DNA of 5,687 nucleotides from Pseudomonadota bacterium (GTDB taxonomy: Bacteria > Pseudomonadota > Gammaproteobacteria > Halothiobacillales > Halothiobacillaceae). Where the stretch lies: contig JAJYPA010000531.1 in assembly GCA_021795795.1 (NCBI GenBank), positions 1-5,687 of the forward strand, given 5' to 3'. The notes under the pieces were generated by a model that saw nothing but the letters and a program-made list of their open reading frames with translations, was not told the origin of the DNA and searched no databases. Shown in pieces: positions 1 to 5,687 of the stretch. Within the stretch, counting starts at the first letter, position 1; each line of letters starts with the position of its first letter. The translations under genes and the position numbers were made by a program.

Positions 1-300
1 ATGGTGGTTGTATGCTGAAACGCGGCGAAAACTAACAGCAAACCTTCAGCAATTAAAACGTTGTTTTATCGTCGCGGGGACAACAAAGCACCTTAATTTC
101 TCTGTGACACTAACGGATCGAGTGTTCTTGCAGAACGTTTACGTACTGACTACGGAACGATGGGATATATTTTCTGTTGTCCAATCCACACCACACGAAG
201 TCTGGGCGCGTAAATATAGTGGTGCACTTGAGACTCGACTTCATTACACGCCTACAGACTGCTTTGCGAATTTCCCCTTTCCCGAAGGGCTCTGGCAAAC
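1..300. other. Low-GC segment within the methyltransferase gene
   Basis: By hand count, bases 1-300 are about 46% G+C (1-240 about 45%), while 301-540 are about 62%. Codons change from AT-ending forms to mostly C-ending forms. The step falls just after the FPFP motif (272-283), which ends the target-recognition region in this family. It therefore looks like a recombination joint rather than gradual drift. Confidence 0.6.
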
Positions 301-1330
301 CGCCAATCCCGCTTTAGCCAACCTCGGCGAGCGCTACCACGAACACCGCCGCGCCCTCATGCGCCAGCTCTGGCTCGGCCTCACCGACATCTACAACCTG
401 TTCCACACCCGCGACCTTACCCTCACCCAAGTCGCCAAGGTCAGCAAGAAATCTGTTGAGGAATCCGAAGCCGGCTACCAAGGCATCCTCGAACTACGCC
501 GCCTGCATCGCGAACTCGACAACGCCATCCGCGACGCCTACGGCTGGTCCGATCTCGACCTCGGCCACGATTTCGTTGAGGTCGAAACCCTCCCCGAAAA
601 TGACCGCATCCGCTACACCATCAGCCCTACCGCGAGAAAAGAAGTTTTGAAACGTCTCCTGGCAGAAAACCACCGCCGCGCCGCCGCTGAGGCAACAGCC
701 GCTGCAATGCTCGCGCCTGCCAAGAAAACACGCACCAAGAAGGTCAAAACCGCAGCCCCCATGGAGGATTTGTTTGATATGGACATTGCTGTTTCGGCAC
801 CCCCAGCGGCTACCGTCAAGACCGGCCAGACTGGCCTCTCCGGTCTTGCTGATGGGGCTTGGGAAAGACCGGGTGCAGACCAGCTGAATGAGGTAACCGC
901 GGTGTTGGCGGCAGTTCTCAAGGCTAATGGTAGTCCCATGCCCAAGCGTGATATCCGGCTGGCGTCTGTGCTCACTTTGCAGCCCAGGTTGCTCATTCCA
1001 TCTTTATCCGCCGATGAGGCCGCGCAGTGGCGGCGCTTGATTGGCAATGAGGGGGAATCACTGGCGGCAGATGTCAAAGCGCTGCAGCCCCCAGCAGATC
1101 ATTTTTGGGGTAATGCTGTTCGAGGACTGCTCGGGCGAGGCCGTATGGTCGAAGATTCCGCTGCCCAGACTTGGGCGCCAGGCGAGGGGCTGGATACTTA
1201 CCTCACCGAAGGCTGGCCCGAGGGACGGGTTGGCATGGTGCTGCGTGTGCTGCGCCAACGCGGCCCTGAGAAGGTTGTAGAAAGTTTGTCTGAAGAGTTC
1301 CGGGAGTGGTTGAGTGTCCGCGCAGCTTGA
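2..1330 (+). CDS. DNA adenine methyltransferase, Eco57I/MmeI/DrmMI-like, C-terminal part (5' end outside window)
   Basis: The reading frame is open from base 2, so the true start and the catalytic SAM-binding domain (with its NPPY-type motif) lie upstream. The visible part is the C-terminal half of a large class I SAM-dependent DNA methyltransferase of the kind found in type IIG/IIL enzymes, BREX PglX and DISARM DrmMI. Supporting blocks are TTKH at about 83-94, a VVQSTPHEVWARKYSG segment near 176-223, LHYTPTDCF near 239-265 and FPFP at 272-283. These form the family's target-recognition end. A helical tail follows with LRRLHRELDNAIRDAYGW (about 491-547) and a KRLLAENHRRAAAE-like end near 690, where relatives usually stop. 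This protein continues through a Lys/Ala-rich linker (about 690-830) into an extra domain of about 150 residues that I do not recognise. The stop codon overlaps the next gene, which suggests translational coupling. The family is fairly sure; the specific enzyme and its recognition site are unknown. Restriction activity cannot be judged from this part. Confidence 0.85.
   Translation, partial: WWLYAETRRKLTANLQQLKRCFIVAGTTKHLNFSVTLTDRVFLQNVYVLTTERWDIFSVVQSTPHEVWARKYSGALETRLHYTPTDCFANFPFPEGLWQTANPALANLGERYHEHRRALMRQLWLGLTDIYNLFHTRDLTLTQVAKVSKKSVEESEAGYQGILELRRLHRELDNAIRDAYGWSDLDLGHDFVEVETLPENDRIRYTISPTARKEVLKRLLAENHRRAAAEATAAAMLAPAKKTRTKKVKTAAPMEDLFDMDIAVSAPPAATVKTGQTGLSGLADGAWERPGADQLNEVTAVLAAVLKANGSPMPKRDIRLASVLTLQPRLLIPSLSADEAAQWRRLIGNEGESLAADVKALQPPADHFWGNAVRGLLGRGRMVEDSAAQTWAPGEGLDTYLTEGWPEGRVGMVLRVLRQRGPEKVVESLSEEFREWLSVRAA
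1302..1306 (+). promoter_or_regulatory. Shine-Dalgarno site for the SMC-like ATPase gene
   Basis: GGGAG lies seven bases before the GTG at 1314, inside the end of the methyltransferase gene. A TGA in the ATPase frame at 1311-1313 lies immediately upstream of that GTG, so no longer N-terminus is possible. Together these fix the GTG as the start. Confidence 0.7.
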
Positions 1331-3290
1331 TTTGCTGCCGCGCGCCGGGGTGGAAGTGCGCTCCGAACCAGGCCGTATGGGGCCACGCTTCTGGGTGCGC
1401 CGTCTGGTGATATGGGAAAAACCGGGGGTATTGCTGCGTGAAAATTTCCTGCGTCCAGGCCTCAACATCGTCTGGTCTCCCGATCCTGCTGACCAAGGCC
1501 AGACAATAAAATCCGAAAGCAACTTGGGGCACGGCAGTGGAAAAACCCTGTTCTGCCGCCTGCTGCGCTATGTGCTGGGGGAAGATCGCTTCTCGCCGGA
1601 CGACCAGCGCTTCCGCATTGCCCAGGCTTACCCGGAGGGTATGGTGGGCGCCGAGGTGATGATCGACGGCACGCAATGGGCCGTGCTACGGCCAATCGGC
1701 AGCGGTCGCCATCATTACGCTGTGCCGGATATGGGACTTGAGCAGGTACTTACAGGCGATATTGCTGCCACTGGCATCACTCCATTCCTGAAAGCGGTTG
1801 AGGGCAGCATCCTCTCCAAGGATGTGGTGGCGTTGGTTCCCGTTGAGCACCCGCTGCAAGCCTGGCTGGTGGCGCTAGCCTGGCTATCTCGGGATCAGGA
1901 ATGTCGTTTCGACAAGGTGCTGGATTGGCGGTCTCCTGACTCCGATTCCGACTCTCCGGCGCGCGGGCTATCGACAACCAAACTCCTTGACGCATTGCGT
2001 GGCCTAATCGGTGCCATCGTCCCTGAGGAATACAGATTACGCGCTGAAATAGGCGAATTGGAAACCCACCAGAAAGAGGTGGCACAGGAAGCCGCTCGCC
2101 AGGTATGGGAGATGGAACGGTTACGCACGCGCTTGATAGCCGAGCTGGAACTGAACCCCAATGATCTACTACCAGGCCGCTTGTCGGTGGAGCCCTTGCG
2201 GCAAGCTGCCAAGGCTAGGCTGACACGATTGGCTGCCGTCTTGCCGAGTGTAGACGTGACTGATCTGGATGGGCTTCGATCTCGGGCCGATGAAGCTAAA
2301 CAACAAGTAGAAAATTTGAAACATGCCTTGGCTGGGATTGGCGCGCGCATCCCCGAAATCGAAACCTTGATCCGGCAAATCAAGGGAGAGCGCCCAGGCC
2401 TGTCAGTGGAAATCGATAATCGGGAAAATCCTCTTTGCCCGGTCTGCGATGTGCCTATCAGCCGCGCACTTGCCGAGGGCTGCAACTTGTCCCACAAGCT
2501 GCCCGACCTGGACACAGCAAAGCAACGCCTTGAGCAACTCAATCGAGACCTGGCAGCAGAAGAATCTCGCCTCCGTAGCAACCAATTAGATCAGGAACGA
2601 CTCCGGCAAGAGCTGTCTCCTGCGCTTGAGCAGTCTTCTGCGTTGCAGCAGCAGGTACGTGATGTCGAGCGTAGCCGAGATGAGCGATCCGATATTTGGT
2701 TTAATACACGGCGATTGCTCGATGATGCCAATCGCTTGGAAGAGGGCTTATTGGCACAGGAGGGGAAACACGCCAATGCAGAGGAATTGACCAAGGCAAT
2801 TGAGCTGAAACGCGAACAGGCCGCTGCGTTCCGTGATGCGCAGGCCGATGTATTTGCCCGCCTGTCCAATTTCTTCGATGCCATTATCCGCGAGATGGTC
2901 GGCCCCAATGCTGGTGGCAAAGTCACGCTCGATGGTAATGGACTAAAGTTATCGGTCGAGTTGGGTGGCGACCGCTCCACAGCGGCAATTGACTCCCTGA
3001 AAGTAATCGCCTTCGACTTGGCAGTGATGTGCATGAGCATCCAGGGCGACACTCGTTTACCTGCCTTCCTGATACATGACAGCCCGCGTGAGGCTGATTT
3101 GGGCTTGAGTGTTTACCATAGACTGTTCCACGTGGTTCGAAATCTGGAGCAAACTGAAAATCAGCCACTTTTCCAGTACGTCGTTACCACCACCACACGC
3201 CCACCCGACGATTTGGTGGAAAAGCCGTGGCTATGCGACAAGCTGGGAGGCTCGCCAGCAGAGGCGAGGCTTTTAAGGCGAGACCTATAA
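1314..3290 (+). CDS. SMC/Rad50-like ABC ATPase with zinc hook (DUF2326/ABC-3C-like)
   Basis: A 658-residue soluble protein with split ATPase halves around a coiled-coil arm. The Walker A motif GHGSGKT is at residues 72-78, preceded by a strand typical of the group (GLNIVWS, 49-55). Gln/Glu/Arg-rich helices likely to form coiled coil cover about 240-360 and 400-510, separated by CPVC at 375-378, a Rad50-type zinc hook expected to dimerise two arms. The Walker B region is FLIHDSPRE (585-593), where HDS stands in place of the usual D-E pair. No LSGGQ-type signature is present; the corresponding region is STAAIDSLKVIAFDLAV (555-571). The H-loop position reads VVTTTTRPP (623-631). The HDS motif and the missing signature resemble DUF2326-type ATPases of ABC three-component conflict systems. 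That assignment is from motif memory, so the subfamily is tentative. It starts at a GTG overlapping the methyltransferase by 17 bases, so the two are probably made in proportion. A DNA-sensing or DNA-loading role is inferred from Rad50/SMC architecture and context. Confidence 0.85.
   Translation: MSAQLDLLPRAGVEVRSEPGRMGPRFWVRRLVIWEKPGVLLRENFLRPGLNIVWSPDPADQGQTIKSESNLGHGSGKTLFCRLLRYVLGEDRFSPDDQRFRIAQAYPEGMVGAEVMIDGTQWAVLRPIGSGRHHYAVPDMGLEQVLTGDIAATGITPFLKAVEGSILSKDVVALVPVEHPLQAWLVALAWLSRDQECRFDKVLDWRSPDSDSDSPARGLSTTKLLDALRGLIGAIVPEEYRLRAEIGELETHQKEVAQEAARQVWEMERLRTRLIAELELNPNDLLPGRLSVEPLRQAAKARLTRLAAVLPSVDVTDLDGLRSRADEAKQQVENLKHALAGIGARIPEIETLIRQIKGERPGLSVEIDNRENPLCPVCDVPISRALAEGCNLSHKLPDLDTAKQRLEQLNRDLAAEESRLRSNQLDQERLRQELSPALEQSSALQQQVRDVERSRDERSDIWFNTRRLLDDANRLEEGLLAQEGKHANAEELTKAIELKREQAAAFRDAQADVFARLSNFFDAIIREMVGPNAGGKVTLDGNGLKLSVELGGDRSTAAIDSLKVIAFDLAVMCMSIQGDTRLPAFLIHDSPREADLGLSVYHRLFHVVRNLEQTENQPLFQYVVTTTTRPPDDLVEKPWLCDKLGGSPAEARLLRRDL
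3249..3274 (+). promoter_or_regulatory. GC-rich hairpin followed by TTTT at the junction of the two ATPase genes
   Basis: CTCGCC (3251-3256) and GGCGAG (3263-3268) form a perfect six-pair stem with a six-base loop. After one G-G mismatch, further pairs with 3270-3271 extend it outward, and TTTT follows at 3271-3274. It looks like a weak intrinsic terminator or attenuator lying within the last codons of the SMC-like gene, just before the nuclease gene. The U-tract is short and the stem is also coding sequence, so it may be accidental or may only shape translation or mRNA stability. Confidence 0.3.
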
Positions 3291-3295
3291 ATCCA

Positions 3296-5605
3296 ATGAA
3301 ACAAGTTCCAATCACCCGGATCAGTCGAATCAAAGGGCATCGCATCTTTCGAGAGTTTTCCTGGCCAGTCGACCTGCACGAATTTGGCCGGTTCAATCTT
3401 ATCTTTGGATGGAACGGCTCGGGTAAATCCACACTCGCGGGCCTCTTTCAAAGTCTCGAAAAACGCGCAGCCATTACCGAGGGGTCGATTGAGTTCACGA
3501 TCAACGGCAACGCAGTTGCAGGCTCGACTCTTTCTACAGCAGCGGGCTTGCCAGTGGTGCGTGTCTTCACCCGTGACGGCGTCAACGCCAGTGTGTTCGC
3601 TGCCGGTTCACCGTTGGCACCAATCTATTATTTCGGCGAAGGGAACGTCGAGAACGAAAAGCGGCTTGATGAGCTCAAGGCTGAGCGCACCAAGACCGAG
3701 GTTGAACATGCCAACGCACAAAGGGGTAAGCAAAGTAAGGACAAGGAGCTTGAACAGTTCTGCACCGATCAAGCTAAATCCATCAAGGATTTACTGACGG
3801 CTCCGGGTAGTCCTTACAACAACTATGACCGGCGAGCCTTCCGCACGAAGTGCGACGCCCTTAACAAGGGGGACTATTCGTCCAAGCTGCTTTCCGATGA
3901 GGAGAAGAGCCGCCTGATGCATCAGAAGGGGGCTCAGGCAAAGCCCAAGGTTGAGCTAATTGCTGATGTTATGCCTCGGCTGGCCGACCTGACGCATGAC
4001 ATAAGAGTCCTGCTGCGGAAAACAGTTATTTCTCAGGTGATCGACTGCCTTGTTTCCCTCCCCAAGGTAGCTGCATGGGTGCAAGAGGGGTTGGCATTGC
4101 ATCCGCATGATGCTGGCCCGGTAGACTGCCAGTTTTGCGGGAATGCCCTATCGCCCGAGCGTATTCAGGCACTGGAGGCGCACTTCAACGACCAGTACAA
4201 CAGTTTCATCCAAGAACTTGATAAAACGAATTCCAGGGTAGAAGCCGCTCTCCGTTCAGTAAACAGCACTCAATTCCCTGATCCTGCCAAGCTCTACGAC
4301 CACCTGGCACCCTCGTATCAGGGAACCCAAGGCATGTGGAATAAGTCTCTGGATAGACTGCGTGACATCCTTTCGTCGTTGGGATCGGCGCTCATGGCAA
4401 AGCGTGACAAACCGTTTGAGTCCCTTGACCTGGACAGCTTTATAGTCGGCAAGGACAGCGATGCGGATAAGGCCTCGCGAGAACAACTTGGCCGCCTCAA
4501 CCGCTTCATCGAACAGCATAACCAGCACACTCAAGATTTCCAGCGAACCGTGGATAGCGCACGAAAAGGCCTGGAGGAATGTTTCGTTGCCGAGGCTATG
4601 ACCCGATTCAAAGGAATTCTTACGGCAACGCAGAACGAAGAAGCCCGCGTTCGCTCCGCCGACGAAAAAGTGAGACAGCTCAAACAACAGATTTCAACGT
4701 TGGAGCGCACCCTGATCGAACACCTAACCCCAGCAGATGAACTCAATGCCGAATTACGGAGCTTTCTTGGCCGAGCTGATATCACTCTGGCGGTGAAGGA
4801 CACCGGCTATACAATCACCCGCCAAGGCCAACCGGCATCTAACCTGAGCGAGGGCGAGAAAACGGCCATTGCATTCCTCTATTTTCTGAAATCATTGCAG
4901 GACAAGTCCATCAAGATCGAAGAAAGCGTAGTGGTGATTGACGACCCCATTTCAAGCCTGGATTCGAATGCGTTGTTCAGCGCCTTTGGCTACATGAAGA
5001 TGCGCACCAAGGATGTCCGCCAGTTATTCATACTGACGCACAGCTTCAGTTTCTTTGGGCAGGTCAAAAACTGGTTTCACCACATGAAAAACCAGAAAAA
5101 ACCAGAAGTAACGAAACGTCCCGCCCGCTTTTTCATGCTTACGCGCAACCTGTCGCCCGCTGGCCCGGCATCCTGCATCACAGCCCTTCCGAAACTACTG
5201 GAGGAGCACGAGTCGGACTACCACTATCTGTTCAAGCGCATACACGAAGCTGCTAATCACGAAGGAGAACTTGATGATGCCTACCCACTGCCAAACCTTG
5301 CGCGCAGGCTAGTTGAGACGTTTCTAACCTTCCGCTATCCCAGTGTCACCGGTGACTTGGTCAAAAAATTCGACTTGGTCAGCTTCGATGAAGGAAAGAA
5401 GGTCAGGATTTTGCGATTCCTGAATGTCTTCTCACACGATAAACAGATTGGTGCAGCGGAACATGATGTGTCTTTGCTGGCCGAGGCAAAACCTGTACTG
5501 GTACAGGTGCTGGAACTGATTAAGGCCGAGGATGAACGGCATTTCGAGCAAATGATTCTTTGCCTTGGAAATAGCCCTGCCGATGGTGGCGAGGATGATG
5601 TATAG
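3296..5605 (+). CDS. RloC/PrrC-like AAA_13 ATPase with zinc hook and putative C-terminal HEPN anticodon-nuclease domain
   Basis: A 769-residue protein. The ATP-binding core has Walker A GWNGSGKS (residues 38-45), an ABC signature LSEGEK (517-522), Walker B VVVIDDPISSLDS (545-557) and the switch histidine in LTHS (580-583). A helical insert contains CQFC at 278-281, a hook-like zinc site as in RloC. The segment SIKDLL...YNNYDRRAF (about 162-182) is typical of AAA_13 proteins. The C-terminal 130 residues or so carry R670-x3-E674, and H714 closing an R707-x6-H714 motif. This matches the order of the PrrC catalytic triad Arg320-Glu324-His356, with identical Arg-to-Glu spacing, and the R-x4-6-H signature of HEPN RNases. 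Predicted role (inference): an ATP-controlled tRNA anticodon nuclease that stops translation when host DNA modification is disturbed. The ATG at 3296 is chosen because the family N-terminus begins there, five bases after the preceding stop. An in-frame GTG at 3227 would add 23 atypical residues. No good ribosome site precedes the ATG, so re-initiation from the upstream gene is likely. Family well supported; RNase activity unproven. Confidence 0.85.
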   Translation: MKQVPITRISRIKGHRIFREFSWPVDLHEFGRFNLIFGWNGSGKSTLAGLFQSLEKRAAITEGSIEFTINGNAVAGSTLSTAAGLPVVRVFTRDGVNASVFAAGSPLAPIYYFGEGNVENEKRLDELKAERTKTEVEHANAQRGKQSKDKELEQFCTDQAKSIKDLLTAPGSPYNNYDRRAFRTKCDALNKGDYSSKLLSDEEKSRLMHQKGAQAKPKVELIADVMPRLADLTHDIRVLLRKTVISQVIDCLVSLPKVAAWVQEGLALHPHDAGPVDCQFCGNALSPERIQALEAHFNDQYNSFIQELDKTNSRVEAALRSVNSTQFPDPAKLYDHLAPSYQGTQGMWNKSLDRLRDILSSLGSALMAKRDKPFESLDLDSFIVGKDSDADKASREQLGRLNRFIEQHNQHTQDFQRTVDSARKGLEECFVAEAMTRFKGILTATQNEEARVRSADEKVRQLKQQISTLERTLIEHLTPADELNAELRSFLGRADITLAVKDTGYTITRQGQPASNLSEGEKTAIAFLYFLKSLQDKSIKIEESVVVIDDPISSLDSNALFSAFGYMKMRTKDVRQLFILTHSFSFFGQVKNWFHHMKNQKKPEVTKRPARFFMLTRNLSPAGPASCITALPKLLEEHESDYHYLFKRIHEAANHEGELDDAYPLPNLARRLVETFLTFRYPSVTGDLVKKFDLVSFDEGKKVRILRFLNVFSHDKQIGAAEHDVSLLAEAKPVLVQVLELIKAEDERHFEQMILCLGNSPADGGEDDV

Positions 5606-5618
5606 ACAGCATCTGATC

Positions 5619-5622
5619 GGAA
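5619..5622 (+). promoter_or_regulatory. Weak Shine-Dalgarno site for the last gene
   Basis: GGAA sits seven bases before the ATG at 5630, in the 24-base gap after the RloC-like gene. The gap holds no hairpin or T-run, so transcription probably continues into the next gene. Confidence 0.45.
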
Positions 5623-5629
5623 TGAAGCC

Positions 5630-5687
5630 ATGACCACAAACCCCGCTGCCCTCGACTGGCTTCGCATCGCCCTAGCCAACCCCACCG
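5630..5687 (+). CDS. Start of an unidentified protein, cut by the window end
   Basis: An ATG with a plausible ribosome site opens a frame that stays open to the window edge (19 codons plus one base). The peptide begins MTTNPAALDWLRIALANPT. Its GCC/CTC/CCC-rich codon use resembles the 300-660 part of the methyltransferase gene. Same strand and a gap of only 24 bases place it in the same operon. The fragment is too short to assign a family. In such islands the next gene could be a helicase, a nuclease or another ATPase, but nothing here decides that. Confidence 0.6.
   Translation, partial: MTTNPAALDWLRIALANPT

Noticed and set aside
8..10. TTG at base 8 as the start of the methyltransferase gene
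   Set aside because: The frame is open upstream to base 2, with two Trp codons, and the first residues are already inside a conserved region of the family. The gene enters from outside the window.
613..1077. Minus-strand frame opposite the linker of the methyltransferase, considered as an antisense gene
   Set aside because: No ribosome site or recognisable domain is visible. The Ala/Ser/Arg-rich product is what the antisense of a GC-rich linker gives.
1934..1958. Small repeat of Ser-Asp codons in the SMC-like gene
   Set aside because: It covers only a few codons (PDSDSDSP), fits a flexible surface loop, and is not a repeat array.
1895..2581. 228-residue open frame on the minus strand
   Set aside because: Its product is Ser/Arg-rich without motifs, and it lies opposite the coiled-coil and hook region of a clearly coding gene. 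It is an antisense shadow, as are the other minus-strand frames (for example 1058-1522, 1203-1676, 2591-3052 and 4256-4687).
3227..3295. GTG at 3227 or ATG at 3233 as the start of the RloC-like gene
   Set aside because: The added 21-23 residues are the shadow of the preceding gene's conserved C-terminus and do not resemble the family. The ATG at 3296 begins exactly where AAA_13 proteins begin.
5087..5106. Short direct repeat with A5 and A6 runs, considered as a phase-variation tract
   Set aside because: The runs are too short for likely slippage. They simply encode the Lys/Asn/Gln-rich stretch around residues 598-602.

Overview
This window is the interior of a plus-strand, tightly packed operon that looks like part of a phage-defence or restriction-modification island. 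It holds the 3' end of a large DNA methyltransferase gene, two complete genes for large ABC-type ATPases, and the first 19 codons of a fourth gene. No RNA gene, insertion sequence, CRISPR array or operon promoter is visible. There is no non-coding stretch longer than 24 bases. Base composition is moderately GC-rich outside the first 300 bases, and GTG and ATG starts with short Shine-Dalgarno sites fit a proteobacterium. The sequence gives no firmer taxonomic placement.

Layout: (1) Bases 2-1330 encode the C-terminal part of an Eco57I/MmeI/DrmMI-like adenine-specific DNA methyltransferase. It has the end of its target-recognition region, the FPFP motif and the usual helical tail, followed by a Lys/Ala-rich linker and an extra C-terminal domain I do not recognise. 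(2) Bases 1314-3290 overlap it by 17 bases and encode a 658-residue SMC/Rad50-like ATPase with a CPVC zinc hook and unusual ABC motifs. (3) Bases 3296-5605 encode a 769-residue AAA_13-type ATPase with its own CxxC hook. Its C-terminal domain carries residues matching the active site of the PrrC/RloC anticodon nucleases (R-x3-E and, within a HEPN-like R-x6-H, a histidine). (4) A new gene starts at 5630 and runs off the window.

Working model (inference): the methyltransferase marks or senses DNA. The SMC-like ATPase may act as a DNA-structure sensor or loader. The RloC-like protein may be a suicidal RNase released when DNA modification or restriction is disturbed, much as PrrC guards EcoprrI and RloC is found with type I R-M loci. 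A methyltransferase joined to two different zinc-hook ATPases, one of them a probable tRNA nuclease, is the most interesting aspect of the window. Whether this is a variant of a named system such as class 1 DISARM or BREX cannot be decided without the flanking genes.
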